DNA from: Arcobacter sp. CECT 8985
GTDB lineage: Bacteria > Campylobacterota > Campylobacteria > Campylobacterales > Arcobacteraceae
Assembly: GCF_004116495.1 (NCBI RefSeq)
Contig: NZ_PDKC01000014.1
Location: forward strand, 1 to 62,641
DNA length: 62,641 bases
Direction: 5' to 3'
In this document: piece by piece, positions 35,612 to 44,472 of the stretch
Layout of the letters: each line of letters opens with the position of its first letter
How positions within the stretch are numbered: the first letter of the stretch is position 1
Made by a program: the position numbers and the translations under genes
The notes under the pieces: generated by a model
What the model saw: only the letters and a program-made list of their open reading frames with translations
Told to the model about the DNA's origin: nothing
Database searches by the model: none

Positions 35612-37023
35612 TAAACGTCCTTTCCTTCATAATTATTTACCATATTTTTTGGGTGAAGTAAATCTTCTAACTCTTCTTTTGTAAATAACTCTTTTTCTAA
35701 AAGAAGATCATAAACTCTTTTATTTGTTGCTAGTGCCTCTTTTGCAATTGCTGAACTTTTTTCATAACCTAAAATTGGATTTAAACAAGTAACAAGTGTT
35801 ACTGAATTTAAGATATATTCCATACAAACATCTTCATTTGCAGTTATACCTTTCACACATTTTTCACCTAATGAATCAAATGCTCTTCTCATCATATTTA
35901 TTGAATTCATTAATTTATATGCAACTAATGGTTCAAAAACATTAAGTTGAAGTTGTCCACTTTCACAAGCAATTGAAATTGTAGAATCTGAACCAATTAC
36001 TTCAAATGCCACTTGATTTACTACTTCAGGAATTACAGGATTTACTTTTCCTGGCATGATTGAACTTCCTGGTTGCATTTTTGGTAAATTTATTTCATTA
36101 AACCCAGCTCTAGGACCTGAACTTAGTAATCTCAAGTCATTACAAACTTTAGAAACTTTGATTGCAACTCTTTTAAGTATACCAGAAATATGCACAAAAA
36201 CTCCAGTATCTTGAGTTGCTTCAATTAAATCCCCAGCACTTTCATAATCAATACCAGTTACGCTTCTTAAATGGTTTATAACTTTTTTTTGATACTCTTT
36301 TTTTGCATTAATTCCAGTACCAATAGCAGTAGCACCTAAATTTACTTCTTTTAATAAAGCTTGAGATTCACTTAATCTAAAAATATCTTCATTTAACATT
36401 ACTGCAAAAGTTTGAAACTCTTGTCCTAAAGTCATAGGAACAGCATCTTGAAGCTGTGTTCTTCCCATTTTTAATACATCTTTAAACTCAATAGATTTAT
36501 CATGAAAAGCATCCCTTAAATCTCTTAATGAATCTTTTAACTTATAAATTAGTTCATAAAGAGTTACTTTTATTGCTGTTGGATAAACATCATTTGTAGA
36601 CTGACTCATATTAATATGATTATTTGGATGTATAATATCATATGAACTTCTAGGATATCCTAATATTTCAAGTGCTCTATTAGCAATTACTTCATTTGCA
36701 TTCATATTTGTAGAAGTACCTGCTCCCCCTTGAATTGGGTCAACAATAAACTGATCATGAAATTTCCCATCAATAATTTCATTACAAGCTTGTATGATTG
36801 CATCTTTTTGTTCAAGTGTTAAATCACCTAATTCAAAATTAGTTAAGGCACAAGCTTTTTTAACTTTTGCAAGTGATTTAATAAAAGTAGGAAATAGTGA
36901 TAAACTAGTTTTCGTAATATCAAAATTCTCTTTTGCTCTTAATGTTTGAATTCCATAATAACAATCTTTTTCAATCTCTTTTTCACCTATAAAATCGTGT
37001 TCGATTCTAATGCTATCTGCCAT
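35611..37023 (-). CDS. aspA: Aspartate ammonia-lyase
   Basis: Converts L-aspartate to fumarate and ammonia. The 470-residue protein starts MADSIRIEHDFIGEKEI, like other AspA enzymes, and contains TSTNMNANEVIANRA, SQSTNDVYPTA, GRTQLQDAVPM and the flexible-loop signature GSSIMPGKVNPVIPEV. The start is ATG 37023 with GAGG five bases before; 12 codons upstream of it in frame have no ribosome binding site. It is divergent from the ectoine operon. Since DoeC yields aspartate, this enzyme could finish the pathway at fumarate. Confidence 0.95.
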   Translation of the reverse strand: MADSIRIEHDFIGEKEIEKDCYYGIQTLRAKENFDITKTSLSLFPTFIKSLAKVKKACALTNFELGDLTLEQKDAIIQACNEIIDGKFHDQFIVDPIQGGAGTSTNMNANEVIANRALEILGYPRSSYDIIHPNNHINMSQSTNDVYPTAIKVTLYELIYKLKDSLRDLRDAFHDKSIEFKDVLKMGRTQLQDAVPMTLGQEFQTFAVMLNEDIFRLSESQALLKEVNLGATAIGTGINAKKEYQKKVINHLRSVTGIDYESAGDLIEATQDTGVFVHISGILKRVAIKVSKVCNDLRLLSSGPRAGFNEINLPKMQPGSSIMPGKVNPVIPEVVNQVAFEVIGSDSTISIACESGQLQLNVFEPLVAYKLMNSINMMRRAFDSLGEKCVKGITANEDVCMEYILNSVTLVTCLNPILGYEKSSAIAKEALATNKRVYDLLLEKELFTKEELEDLLHPKNMVNNYEGKDV

Positions 37024-37280
37024 GTCATCCTCTTTATTATAATTTAATTTCAAAAGCATATATTATAAAAGTATATAAAAAGTGTGCTTTTAAATTTATG
37101 CTTATTATTTTTATAAAAAATAAGCTTAATAGCCTCAAAATCATATGTAAATATACTAAAAAGAGCAGGTATTGTAAACACCTTAATTGAATAAATCTGT
37201 ACACTTTATAAACAATCAAAATTTGCATAAATATATAATTTTAGTTACAATTTTCTATGAACTAAAAAAAAGGAGATAAA

Positions 37281-37436
37281 ATGAACTTTTTTTGTTTTTT
37301 AACAATGAAACTAAAACATGAACTAAGTTTACTCCTTATAAAACTATTTAGACTTGTAGAAATATTTACAAAACCTATCAAAAGAATACAAAACTTACTT
37401 ATTCAAGATAAAAACTTCATAATGGCTGCCATTTAG
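37281..37436 (+). CDS. Small ORF (51 aa) in the aspA-doeD divergent region
   Basis: ATG at 37281 with an excellent AAAAGGAGATAAA ribosome binding site opens a 51-residue frame beginning MNFFCFLTMKLKHEL and ending NLLIQDKNFIMAAI. It is basic, leucine/isoleucine-rich and looks amphipathic or weakly membrane-associated. It reads in the direction of the ectoine operon, whose first gene starts 131 bases later. It could be a real small protein or a leader peptide. No family recognised. Confidence 0.5.
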   Translation: MNFFCFLTMKLKHELSLLLIKLFRLVEIFTKPIKRIQNLLIQDKNFIMAAI

Positions 37437-37474
37437 ACCCCCGCAATTAATCCAGTCCAATGTTAATTGTGATT

Positions 37475-37513
37475 TTAATCAATTGACTTTATTTTTAGAA
37501 TACTATTGATTAA
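37475..37513. promoter_or_regulatory. Inverted repeat upstream of the ectoine operon
   Basis: Perfect 9-bp arms TTAATCAAT (37475-37483) and ATTGATTAA (37505-37513), about 30 bases apart centre to centre, or near three helical turns. It lies 55 bases before doeD, with a TTGACT -35-like hexamer between the arms. A candidate binding site for the response regulator at 45636-46313. Confidence 0.4.
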
Positions 37514-37567
37514 TTTAGTGGGTCATTCCAATTTTATATATTAAATATTTTTTTTAAGGAATTTAAA

Positions 37568-38812
37568 ATGGCAAATGAAATGAATATATTTGAAGAGTAT
37601 GAATCAGAAATCAGAGCATATTGTAGAGCGGCACCAACAGTTTTCAAATCAGCATCTAATGCAAAAATGATAGATGAAAATGAAAAAGAATATGTAGATT
37701 TTTTTGCGGGTGCAGGAGTTTTAAATTTTGGACATAATAATCCAAAAATGAAAGAAGCAATTATCAAATTTATTGAAAATGATGGAGTAATTCAATCTTT
37801 AGATATGTTTACAGATGTAAAAAGAGAATTCATTGATACATTTGTTAAACTAATTTTAAAACCAAGAGGTTGGGAAGATAGAAAATTACAATTTACAGGC
37901 CCTACTGGAACAAACGCAGTTGAAGCTGCATTAAAACTAGCAAGAAAAGTAACAGGAAGAACAGAAGTAGTTGCTTTTCATAGAGGTTTTCATGGTATGA
38001 CTTTAGGATCATTAGCTTGCACAGCAAATAATGCTTTTAGAAGTTCATCAGGAGTTCCTTTAAATAATGTAATAAGAGGAACTTTTAATGATATGCATGC
38101 ATTAAAATTAATGAGAGAGCAAATTGAACATACAGGTTCTGGACTTGTTCCCCCTGCAGCATTTATGGTAGAAACTCTTCAAGCAGAAGGTGGAGTACAT
38201 GAAGCAGATAAACAATGGATTTTAGAAGTTCAAAAACTTGCACGTGATACTGGTGCACTTTTCATTGTTGATGATATTCAAGGTGCAAGTGGAAGAACAG
38301 GAAGTTATTTTAGTTTTGATGATTTAGAAATTGATCCAGATATTGTTGTACTTGCAAAAGGTCTTGGAGGAATAGGAACTCCTATTGGTATGTGCTTAAA
38401 TAAAGCAGAATATGACAAAGCATGGAGTCCAGGTCAACATACTGGTACATTTAGAGGTCAAGGAATATCTTATGTAGCAGGTAAAATTGGACTAGAAAAC
38501 TTTAAAGATGAAGAATTTAATAATGAGACAAAAAGAAAAGGTCAAATAATAAAAGATACTTTAGACTCATTAAATTCAAAATATGATCAAGTAAAAGGTG
38601 TACGACATAAAGGAATGATGTTAGCAATTGATTTTGAAAATGCTGCATTAGCCAAACAAATTACAACTAAATGTTTTGAAAATGGGTTAATTATTGGAGC
38701 TTGTAGTACTGGTGAAATTGTTAAATTTATTCCACCATTAACAATTGAAGAAGATACTTTAAAAGAGGGACTTAGCAGATTTGTAAAATCAGTAGAGTCA
38801 ATCTTAGGTTAA
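37568..38812 (+). CDS. doeD: Diaminobutyrate-2-oxoglutarate transaminase (DoeD)
   Basis: PLP-dependent class III aminotransferase (414 residues), related to EctB. Expected reaction here: L-2,4-diaminobutyrate plus 2-oxoglutarate to aspartate 4-semialdehyde plus glutamate. Motifs: FTGPTGTNAVEAALKLAR, Asp235-Asp-Ile-Gln before the PLP ring site, and the Schiff-base lysine Lys264 in LAKGLGG; THTGTFRGQ-like segment QHTGTFRGQ follows. It could be read as biosynthetic EctB, but ectA and ectC are absent and catabolic genes surround it. First gene of the operon, starting behind TTAAGGAATTTAAA; the next gene begins 10 bases after its stop. Confidence 0.88.
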   Translation: MANEMNIFEEYESEIRAYCRAAPTVFKSASNAKMIDENEKEYVDFFAGAGVLNFGHNNPKMKEAIIKFIENDGVIQSLDMFTDVKREFIDTFVKLILKPRGWEDRKLQFTGPTGTNAVEAALKLARKVTGRTEVVAFHRGFHGMTLGSLACTANNAFRSSSGVPLNNVIRGTFNDMHALKLMREQIEHTGSGLVPPAAFMVETLQAEGGVHEADKQWILEVQKLARDTGALFIVDDIQGASGRTGSYFSFDDLEIDPDIVVLAKGLGGIGTPIGMCLNKAEYDKAWSPGQHTGTFRGQGISYVAGKIGLENFKDEEFNNETKRKGQIIKDTLDSLNSKYDQVKGVRHKGMMLAIDFENAALAKQITTKCFENGLIIGACSTGEIVKFIPPLTIEEDTLKEGLSRFVKSVESILG

Positions 38813-38822
38813 GGAGAATATT

Positions 38823-40217
38823 ATGAGTTATAGTTCAACACATTTTAAATCAATTAATCCTTATACACAAGAGACTGTATGCGAAATCCCTATGCATACA
38901 AATGAGCAAGTAAAACAGATTATCGAAAATGCTCAAGATGTATATATAAATGTTTGGAGAGATACACCTTTTAAACAAAGAGCTCAACTATTAAATGAAG
39001 TTGCAAAACAGATGCTTGATAATCTTGATGAATATGCACTTCCTATGACTGAAGAGATGGGTAAACCAATCAATGAAGCAAGAGGTGAAGTAAAAAAAGC
39101 TGCATGGGCTGCTGAACATTATGCCCAATTTGGTGAAGAATATTTAAAAACTGAATATTTAGAATCTGATGCTACACAAAGTTATGTTCAATATTTACCA
39201 TTAGGTGCAACACTTGGTATTTTACCTTGGAATGCCCCTTTTTGGCTAGCATTTAGATATCTTGCTCCTGCACTAATGTCAGGCAATAGTTGTATTATGA
39301 AACATGATTCTCATACTCCATTATGTGCTTTAAAGATTGTTGAAGCATTTGAAAAAGCAGGAATGCCTAAAAATCTTGTTCAAAATATTGTTATTGATCA
39401 TACACAAATTGAACCAATAATAAGACACCCTTTTATTACAGGTGTTTCTTTAACTGGTTCATCAAAAGCTGGTTCAATTATTGGTGCAATTGCAGGTAGC
39501 GAAATAAAACCTGTTGTTTTAGAATTAGGAGGAAGTGATCCTGCGATTGTTTTAGCTGATACAAAAGACTTAAATGAAGCAGCAGATGTTATTGTATTAT
39601 CAAGATATATTAATGCAGGACAATCTTGTATTGCTGCAAAAAGAATAATTGTAGAAGAACCAATTTATGAAGAGTTCATAGAATTACTTAAAGAAAAATT
39701 CTCTAAATTAAAACTTGGTGACCCGAAAGATGAATCAACAAATATAGGCCCAATTGCTAGAAAAGAACTAGTTGATGAGATGCATAGTCAAGTTGACAGA
39801 TCTATAGCTGCTGGAGCAAGATTGGTTTTAGGAGGGCAAAAATATGAAGGAAAAGCTTTCTTTTTCCCTGTTACACTTTTAGCAGATGTTGATCCAGGTA
39901 TGGTTGTTTCTTGCCAAGAGACTTTTGGTCCAATTGCAGCAGTTATAAAAGCTAAAGATATAGATGATGCAATAAAAATTGCAAATGATACAGATTATGG
40001 TCTTGGAGGTTCTGTATGGACAGGAGATATAGAAAAAGGTAAAAAAATAGCTAGCAAAATTGTCACTGGACAAGTATCAGTAAATGGCATTGTGAAATCA
40101 GATCCAAGACTTCCAAGTGGTGGAGTAAAAAAATCTGGGTTAGGAAAAGAGTTAGGACCACATGGCATAAAAATGTTTGTAAATACTCAACAAGTTTGGG
40201 TTGGACCTGTAAAATAA
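38823..40217 (+). CDS. doeC: Aspartate-semialdehyde dehydrogenase of ectoine catabolism (DoeC)
   Basis: NAD(P)-dependent aldehyde dehydrogenase of the succinate-semialdehyde dehydrogenase-like group (464 residues). Catalytic Cys269 sits in AGQSCIAAKR and general base Glu234 in LELGGSDPA; LPWNAPFW and SLTGSSKAGS form the cofactor site. In the context it oxidises aspartate 4-semialdehyde, the product of DoeD, to L-aspartate. Sequence alone would also fit succinate semialdehyde. Starts behind AAGGAGAATATT, close to the doeD stop; doeA follows after 26 bases. Confidence 0.85.
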   Translation: MSYSSTHFKSINPYTQETVCEIPMHTNEQVKQIIENAQDVYINVWRDTPFKQRAQLLNEVAKQMLDNLDEYALPMTEEMGKPINEARGEVKKAAWAAEHYAQFGEEYLKTEYLESDATQSYVQYLPLGATLGILPWNAPFWLAFRYLAPALMSGNSCIMKHDSHTPLCALKIVEAFEKAGMPKNLVQNIVIDHTQIEPIIRHPFITGVSLTGSSKAGSIIGAIAGSEIKPVVLELGGSDPAIVLADTKDLNEAADVIVLSRYINAGQSCIAAKRIIVEEPIYEEFIELLKEKFSKLKLGDPKDESTNIGPIARKELVDEMHSQVDRSIAAGARLVLGGQKYEGKAFFFPVTLLADVDPGMVVSCQETFGPIAAVIKAKDIDDAIKIANDTDYGLGGSVWTGDIEKGKKIASKIVTGQVSVNGIVKSDPRLPSGGVKKSGLGKELGPHGIKMFVNTQQVWVGPVK

Positions 40218-40243
40218 CTTATAAGTATCAAAGGGATTAAAAG

Positions 40244-41428
40244 ATGAAGGGTAAATTACCATTTACAAAAAAAGAGTATATCCAAAGGGTACGAAAAGTA
40301 AAATCTTTAATGCAACAAAGAAGAATAGATGTTCTTGTTGCAACTGACCCAGGAAATATGAATTGGTTAACAGGTTATGATGGTTGGTCTTTTTACGTTC
40401 ACCAAGGAGTAATTATCTCTTTAGATGAAGAAGAACCGATTTGGTTTGGAAGACTTATGGATAGAAATGCAGCACTTATAAAATGTTTTATGAAAGAGGA
40501 TAATCTTTATGGTTATCCTGAAAAATATGTACAAAATCTAGATGAACATCCAATGACATGGATAGGTGAAAATGTCTTTCAAAAAAAAGGTTGGACTAAA
40601 GGTATTATTGCAACAGAAAGAGATACATATTATTATACAGCTGAAGCACATTTTAGACTAACTGCAACTTTACCAAATGCAACATTTATAAATGCAAATA
40701 ATTTGGTTAATTGGGCAAGAGGTATTAAATCTAAAAAAGAGATTGAATATATGAAAATTGCAGGAAAAATTACACAAAAAATTCATCAAAGAGTTTTAGA
40801 TGTAGTTAGAGTTGGTATTCCCAAAAGTCATGTAGTATCACAAATTTATGAAACTGCAATTGAAGGTGTTGATGGATATGGTGGGGATTATCCTTCAATT
40901 GTTCCATTGTTACCTTCTGGAGCTGATGCATCTGCATCTCATATTACATGGGATGAAAGGCCTTTTAAGAGAAAAGAAGCAACATATTTTGAAATATCAG
41001 GTTGTTATAAAAGATACCACTGCCCAATGTCAAGAACAATTTTCATGGGTAAACCTGAACAAAAATATCTTGATGCTGAAAAGGCTTTACAAGAAGCAAT
41101 TTTGACTGGATTAGAACAAGCAAAACCTGGAAATAGGACTTGTGATATTGCAAATGCTGTTGATGCAATTATGAAAAAATTTGGAATTAATAGAAATGGT
41201 GCAAGATGTGGTTATCCAGTAGGAGTTAGCTATCCACCTGATTGGGGTGAAAGAACTTGTAGTTTAAGATCATCAGATTTAACTGTTTTAGAACCTGGAA
41301 TGACTTTTCATTTTATGCCTGGAATTTGGCAAGACGATTGGGGAATAGAAATAACTGAAAGTATATACATAACTGATACAGGAGTTGAAACTTTTTGTGA
41401 TTTTCCAAGAGAATTGTTTATTAAGTAA
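40244..41428 (+). CDS. doeA: Ectoine hydrolase (DoeA/EutD, M24 peptidase fold)
   Basis: Opens the ectoine ring to N-acetyl-diaminobutyrate. The 394-residue length and two-domain creatinase/aminopeptidase (M24) layout match DoeA: an N-terminal domain with TDPGNMNWLTGYDGWSFYVHQG and a C-terminal pita-bread domain. Where M24 metallopeptidases have metal-binding aspartates, this protein has YFEISGCYKRYHCP, and later MTFHFMPGIW and GIEITESIYI; loss of metal ligands is expected of ectoine hydrolases, which do not need metal. Neighbouring doeC, doeD and a TRAP system support the assignment over Xaa-Pro peptidase. Confidence 0.88.
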   Translation: MKGKLPFTKKEYIQRVRKVKSLMQQRRIDVLVATDPGNMNWLTGYDGWSFYVHQGVIISLDEEEPIWFGRLMDRNAALIKCFMKEDNLYGYPEKYVQNLDEHPMTWIGENVFQKKGWTKGIIATERDTYYYTAEAHFRLTATLPNATFINANNLVNWARGIKSKKEIEYMKIAGKITQKIHQRVLDVVRVGIPKSHVVSQIYETAIEGVDGYGGDYPSIVPLLPSGADASASHITWDERPFKRKEATYFEISGCYKRYHCPMSRTIFMGKPEQKYLDAEKALQEAILTGLEQAKPGNRTCDIANAVDAIMKKFGINRNGARCGYPVGVSYPPDWGERTCSLRSSDLTVLEPGMTFHFMPGIWQDDWGIEITESIYITDTGVETFCDFPRELFIK

Positions 41429-41493
41429 TACATGCATAAGTGATAAAAAAGCGGCATTTAATTACCATTTCAAATTAAAAAAAAAGGAAGAAT

Positions 41494-42507
41494 ATGAAAT
41501 TTAATTTTAAATTACTTGTTTTAGCAAGTCTAATTACAGTTACAAGCTTAAGTGCAGCAACATGGAAATATGCCATGGGAGAAGGCAAGAAAGATCCACA
41601 AGGTATTTATGCAGTTGCTTTTAAAAACTATATTGAAAAACACTCTGATAATAAAATAGAAATCTATCCAGTTGGTTCTTTGGGAGAAGAGACTGACATG
41701 ATGGAACAAACTAGATTCGGTATTATTCAATTTTTAGGTCAATCTACAGGATATATGGGTGCAACAATTCCTGAAATGGATTTATTTACTCTACCTTATG
41801 TTTTACCAACAGATACAAAAGAGTTAGATTACTTTTTTAAACACTCTAAAGTAATAAATAAAATGTTACCTCCAATTTTCAATAAGCATAAACTTGAACT
41901 ACTATCAGTATTCCCAGAAGGTGAAATGGCAATTACTACAAATGAAGAGTTTCATTCTCCTGCTGATTTAGAAGGTAAAAAAATGAGAGTTATGCCAGGT
42001 TCTCCTATTTTAGTTGATACATATGAAGCTTTTGGTGCTTCTCCTGTACCTATGAGTTGGGGTGATTTAATTGGTGCACTTAAAACAAATATGGTTGATG
42101 GACAAGAAAATCCTACAGTTTGGATAGCAGCTTATAATTTAGATAAATTATCAAAAGTATTAACTTATATTGGTCATAGTAGTTTTAATGCAGTTGCAGT
42201 TGCAAATAAAGACTTTTATGATAGATTAAGTAAAAAAAATAAAAAGCTTGTTCAAGAAGCAGCAAAATATGCACATAAAGTTATTTTAAAAGCTGCAAAA
42301 AATCTTGACAAAAAAGGAATTGAAAAAATCAAGAAAAATAATCCTGATTATAAAATAGTTAGATTATCTGAAAAAGAAAAAAGTTTATTTAAAGAAAAAG
42401 CAAAAAAAGTTCAAGATAAGTTTGCTTCAAAAAGCGTTTCAAATAAGAAGTTATTAAATCAAATGAAAGAAGATTTACATGAAGCAGAAAAAAACAATAG
42501 TAAATAA
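41494..42507 (+). CDS. uehA: Ectoine TRAP transporter solute-binding protein (UehA)
   Basis: Periplasmic receptor of the DctP family (337 residues). Residues 1 to about 22 are a signal peptide cleaved after SLSA, leaving ATWKYAMGEG. The family core is clear: DPQGIYAVAFKNYIEK, EGKKMRVMPGSPILVDTYEAFGASPVPMSW and DGQENPTVWI. Location among doe genes indicates ectoine/5-hydroxyectoine as ligand, as for the Ruegeria UehABC system; the acetoin- or C4-acid-binding relatives are the alternative. The mature C-terminus is very lysine-rich. A hairpin after the stop should favour its expression over the permease genes. Confidence 0.85.
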   Translation: MKFNFKLLVLASLITVTSLSAATWKYAMGEGKKDPQGIYAVAFKNYIEKHSDNKIEIYPVGSLGEETDMMEQTRFGIIQFLGQSTGYMGATIPEMDLFTLPYVLPTDTKELDYFFKHSKVINKMLPPIFNKHKLELLSVFPEGEMAITTNEEFHSPADLEGKKMRVMPGSPILVDTYEAFGASPVPMSWGDLIGALKTNMVDGQENPTVWIAAYNLDKLSKVLTYIGHSSFNAVAVANKDFYDRLSKKNKKLVQEAAKYAHKVILKAAKNLDKKGIEKIKKNNPDYKIVRLSEKEKSLFKEKAKKVQDKFASKSVSNKKLLNQMKEDLHEAEKNNSK

Positions 42508-42528
42508 GACCTTTTTATGGTCTTATTT
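42502..42528 (+). terminator. Intra-operon hairpin between uehA and uehB
   Basis: Perfect 10-bp stem AAATAAGACC / GGTCTTATTT with a T-rich 7-base loop, overlapping the uehA stop. With only a weak T-run it probably acts as a partial terminator or 3'-end stabiliser, giving more binding protein than permease. Confidence 0.6.
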
Positions 42529-42567
42529 AAAATATGAGAAATACTATTTTTTTGCAGGAGTTATATA

Positions 42568-43155
42568 ATGAATAATTCAGAAGATAATTTCCAAAATAGT
42601 ATCAAATATTTTCTAAGTAGTCTTGATTATATTGATTTGGTAATTAGTAAATTTGAGAAGTTTATGCTTGGAATTGGAGTAATAGCCATGGCTCTAAATA
42701 CAATTGCAGCAGTTATAAGTAGATTTATATTTGATGATGCAATTGTATCAACAGATGAATTAAATATGATTTTTATAGTTGTTATTACTTTTGCTGGATT
42801 AAGTTTTGCAGCAAGACAAGGAAGACATATTAGAATGTCTGCTATATATGACTTATTAGGTAAAAACTTAAAAAAAGTAGTAATGGTAATTATATCATTT
42901 GTAACTGGTTCATTTATGCTTTTTCTAGCATATTTCTCAGTTTTATATATTAATGATGTTTATTCAAGTGGAAGAATATTGCCAGCATTAGGAATACCTG
43001 TTTATGTAATCTATCTTTGGGTTCCAATAGGATTTATCATAACTGGTTTTCAATATTACTCTACTATTATAAAAAATATTACACAAGAAGATGTTTATCT
43101 ATCTACAAGTATAAAAGACGGATATAAAAATGAATTTAATGAAGCAGAAGCTTAA
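42568..43155 (+). CDS. uehB: Ectoine TRAP transporter small permease (UehB, DctQ)
   Basis: Four-helix inner-membrane subunit (195 residues) with the DctQ features: NTIAAVISRFIF, VVITFAGLSFAARQGRHIRM and VPIGFIITGFQYY. It forms the TRAP permease with the large subunit encoded nine bases downstream. The N-terminal 30 residues are soluble. Starts behind CAGGAGTTATATA. Confidence 0.9.
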   Translation: MNNSEDNFQNSIKYFLSSLDYIDLVISKFEKFMLGIGVIAMALNTIAAVISRFIFDDAIVSTDELNMIFIVVITFAGLSFAARQGRHIRMSAIYDLLGKNLKKVVMVIISFVTGSFMLFLAYFSVLYINDVYSSGRILPALGIPVYVIYLWVPIGFIITGFQYYSTIIKNITQEDVYLSTSIKDGYKNEFNEAEA

Positions 43156-43164
43156 AGGATAGAG

Positions 43165-44448
43165 ATGGCTCTTTTAATTTTTTCTATAATGGTAGTATTA
43201 TTATTAATCGGTTTTCCTATGATGGTACCTTTAATTGCAGGATCTACAGTTGGATTTTATGAAATTTTTGGTGATTTAAATAAAATGCAATTTATGATAC
43301 AGCAAATGATGGCAGGAATTAGACCAGCAGCACTTATTGCAGTACCTATGTTTATTTTATCTGCTGATATTATGACAAGAGGAAAATCAGCTGAAAAACT
43401 AATTGATTTGGTAATGTCCTTTGTAGGACACATAAAAGGTGGATTAGCTGTAAGTACTGCTTGCGCATGTACTATGTTTGGAGCAGTGTCTGGTTCAACA
43501 CAAGCAACTGTTGTTGCAATAGGTTCTCCTCTTAGACCCAAATTACAAGAGGGAGGATACAAAGACTCATTTATTTTAGCTTTAATAATAAACTCCAGTG
43601 ATATCGCATTTTTAATTCCTCCAAGTATTGGAATGATTATTTATGGAATTGTTGCAAAAGCATCTATACCTGAACTATTTATAGCAGGTATTGGTCCTGG
43701 ACTTTTAATACTTTTATTATTTTCTGCATATAGTATTTTTTATGCATATAAACATGATATTCCAACACAAAGAAAATCTACTTGGAAAGAAAGATTTGTT
43801 GCATTTTATCATGCTTTATGGCCACTTGGATTTCCAGTAATTATTATTGGTGGAATATTTGGCGGAATATTTAGTCCAACTGAAGCTGCTGCTGTTAGTG
43901 TTGCATATGCATTATTTTTGGAAGCAATAATTTTCAGAACTATGAAACTAAAAGATTTTTATAATTCTGCAGTTGCAACTGGTCTTGTAACAGCAGTTGT
44001 ATTTATATTAGTAGGTGCAGGTGCTGCATTTGCTTGGGTTTTATCTTTTGCACAAGTACCGCAAGATATTTTATCTTCTATTGGTATTGCACAAATGGGT
44101 AAATACCAAGTGCTTGGTATAATATCGCTTGCTTTTTTTGTAGGTTGTATGTTTGTTGATCCAATAGTTGTAATCTTAGTATTAGTACCAATTTTTATGC
44201 CAGTTGTTAATCAAGTAGGATTAGACCCAGTATTAGTAGGAACAATAATCACACTTCAAGTTGCTATTGGTTCTGCCACACCTCCTTTTGGATGTGATAT
44301 ATTTACTGCAATTGCAATATTTAAAAGACCATATTTTGATGTGATAAAAGGAACACCTCCTTTTATATTTATTTTATTAACAGTTGCAGTATTACTGATA
44401 TTTTTCCCTCAAATTGCACTATATTTTAGGGATTTAGCTTTTAGATAA
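43165..44448 (+). CDS. uehC: Ectoine TRAP transporter large permease (UehC, DctM)
   Basis: A 427-residue inner-membrane protein with about twelve helices. DctM signatures: FGAVSGSTQATVVAIGSPLRP, FLIPPSIGMIIYG, IFGGIFSPTEAAAVSVAYAL and ATPPFGCDIFTA. It carries out cation-driven uptake of the solute delivered by the binding protein. Tightly packed between uehB and the deacetylase gene, 24 bases from the latter. Confidence 0.93.
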   Translation: MALLIFSIMVVLLLIGFPMMVPLIAGSTVGFYEIFGDLNKMQFMIQQMMAGIRPAALIAVPMFILSADIMTRGKSAEKLIDLVMSFVGHIKGGLAVSTACACTMFGAVSGSTQATVVAIGSPLRPKLQEGGYKDSFILALIINSSDIAFLIPPSIGMIIYGIVAKASIPELFIAGIGPGLLILLLFSAYSIFYAYKHDIPTQRKSTWKERFVAFYHALWPLGFPVIIIGGIFGGIFSPTEAAAVSVAYALFLEAIIFRTMKLKDFYNSAVATGLVTAVVFILVGAGAAFAWVLSFAQVPQDILSSIGIAQMGKYQVLGIISLAFFVGCMFVDPIVVILVLVPIFMPVVNQVGLDPVLVGTIITLQVAIGSATPPFGCDIFTAIAIFKRPYFDVIKGTPPFIFILLTVAVLLIFFPQIALYFRDLAFR

Positions 44449-44472
44449 ACTTATTATAAAAAGGAAGTTCAA

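Noticed and set aside
37037-37228. A 63-codon minus-strand frame in the aspA leader
   Set aside because: Composition is that of untranslated AT-rich DNA (many Ile/Leu/Phe/Tyr), no ribosome binding site, and it overlaps the aspA 5' region.
37568-38812. Reading the transaminase as EctB and the locus as ectoine synthesis
   Set aside because: No ectA or ectC is present, and ring hydrolase, deacetylase, semialdehyde dehydrogenase and an importer surround it; a catabolic DoeD role explains the context better.
40244-41428. Annotating the M24-fold protein as a generic Xaa-Pro aminopeptidase
   Set aside because: The metal-binding aspartates are replaced in the YFEISGCYKRYHC region and the neighbours form an ectoine pathway.
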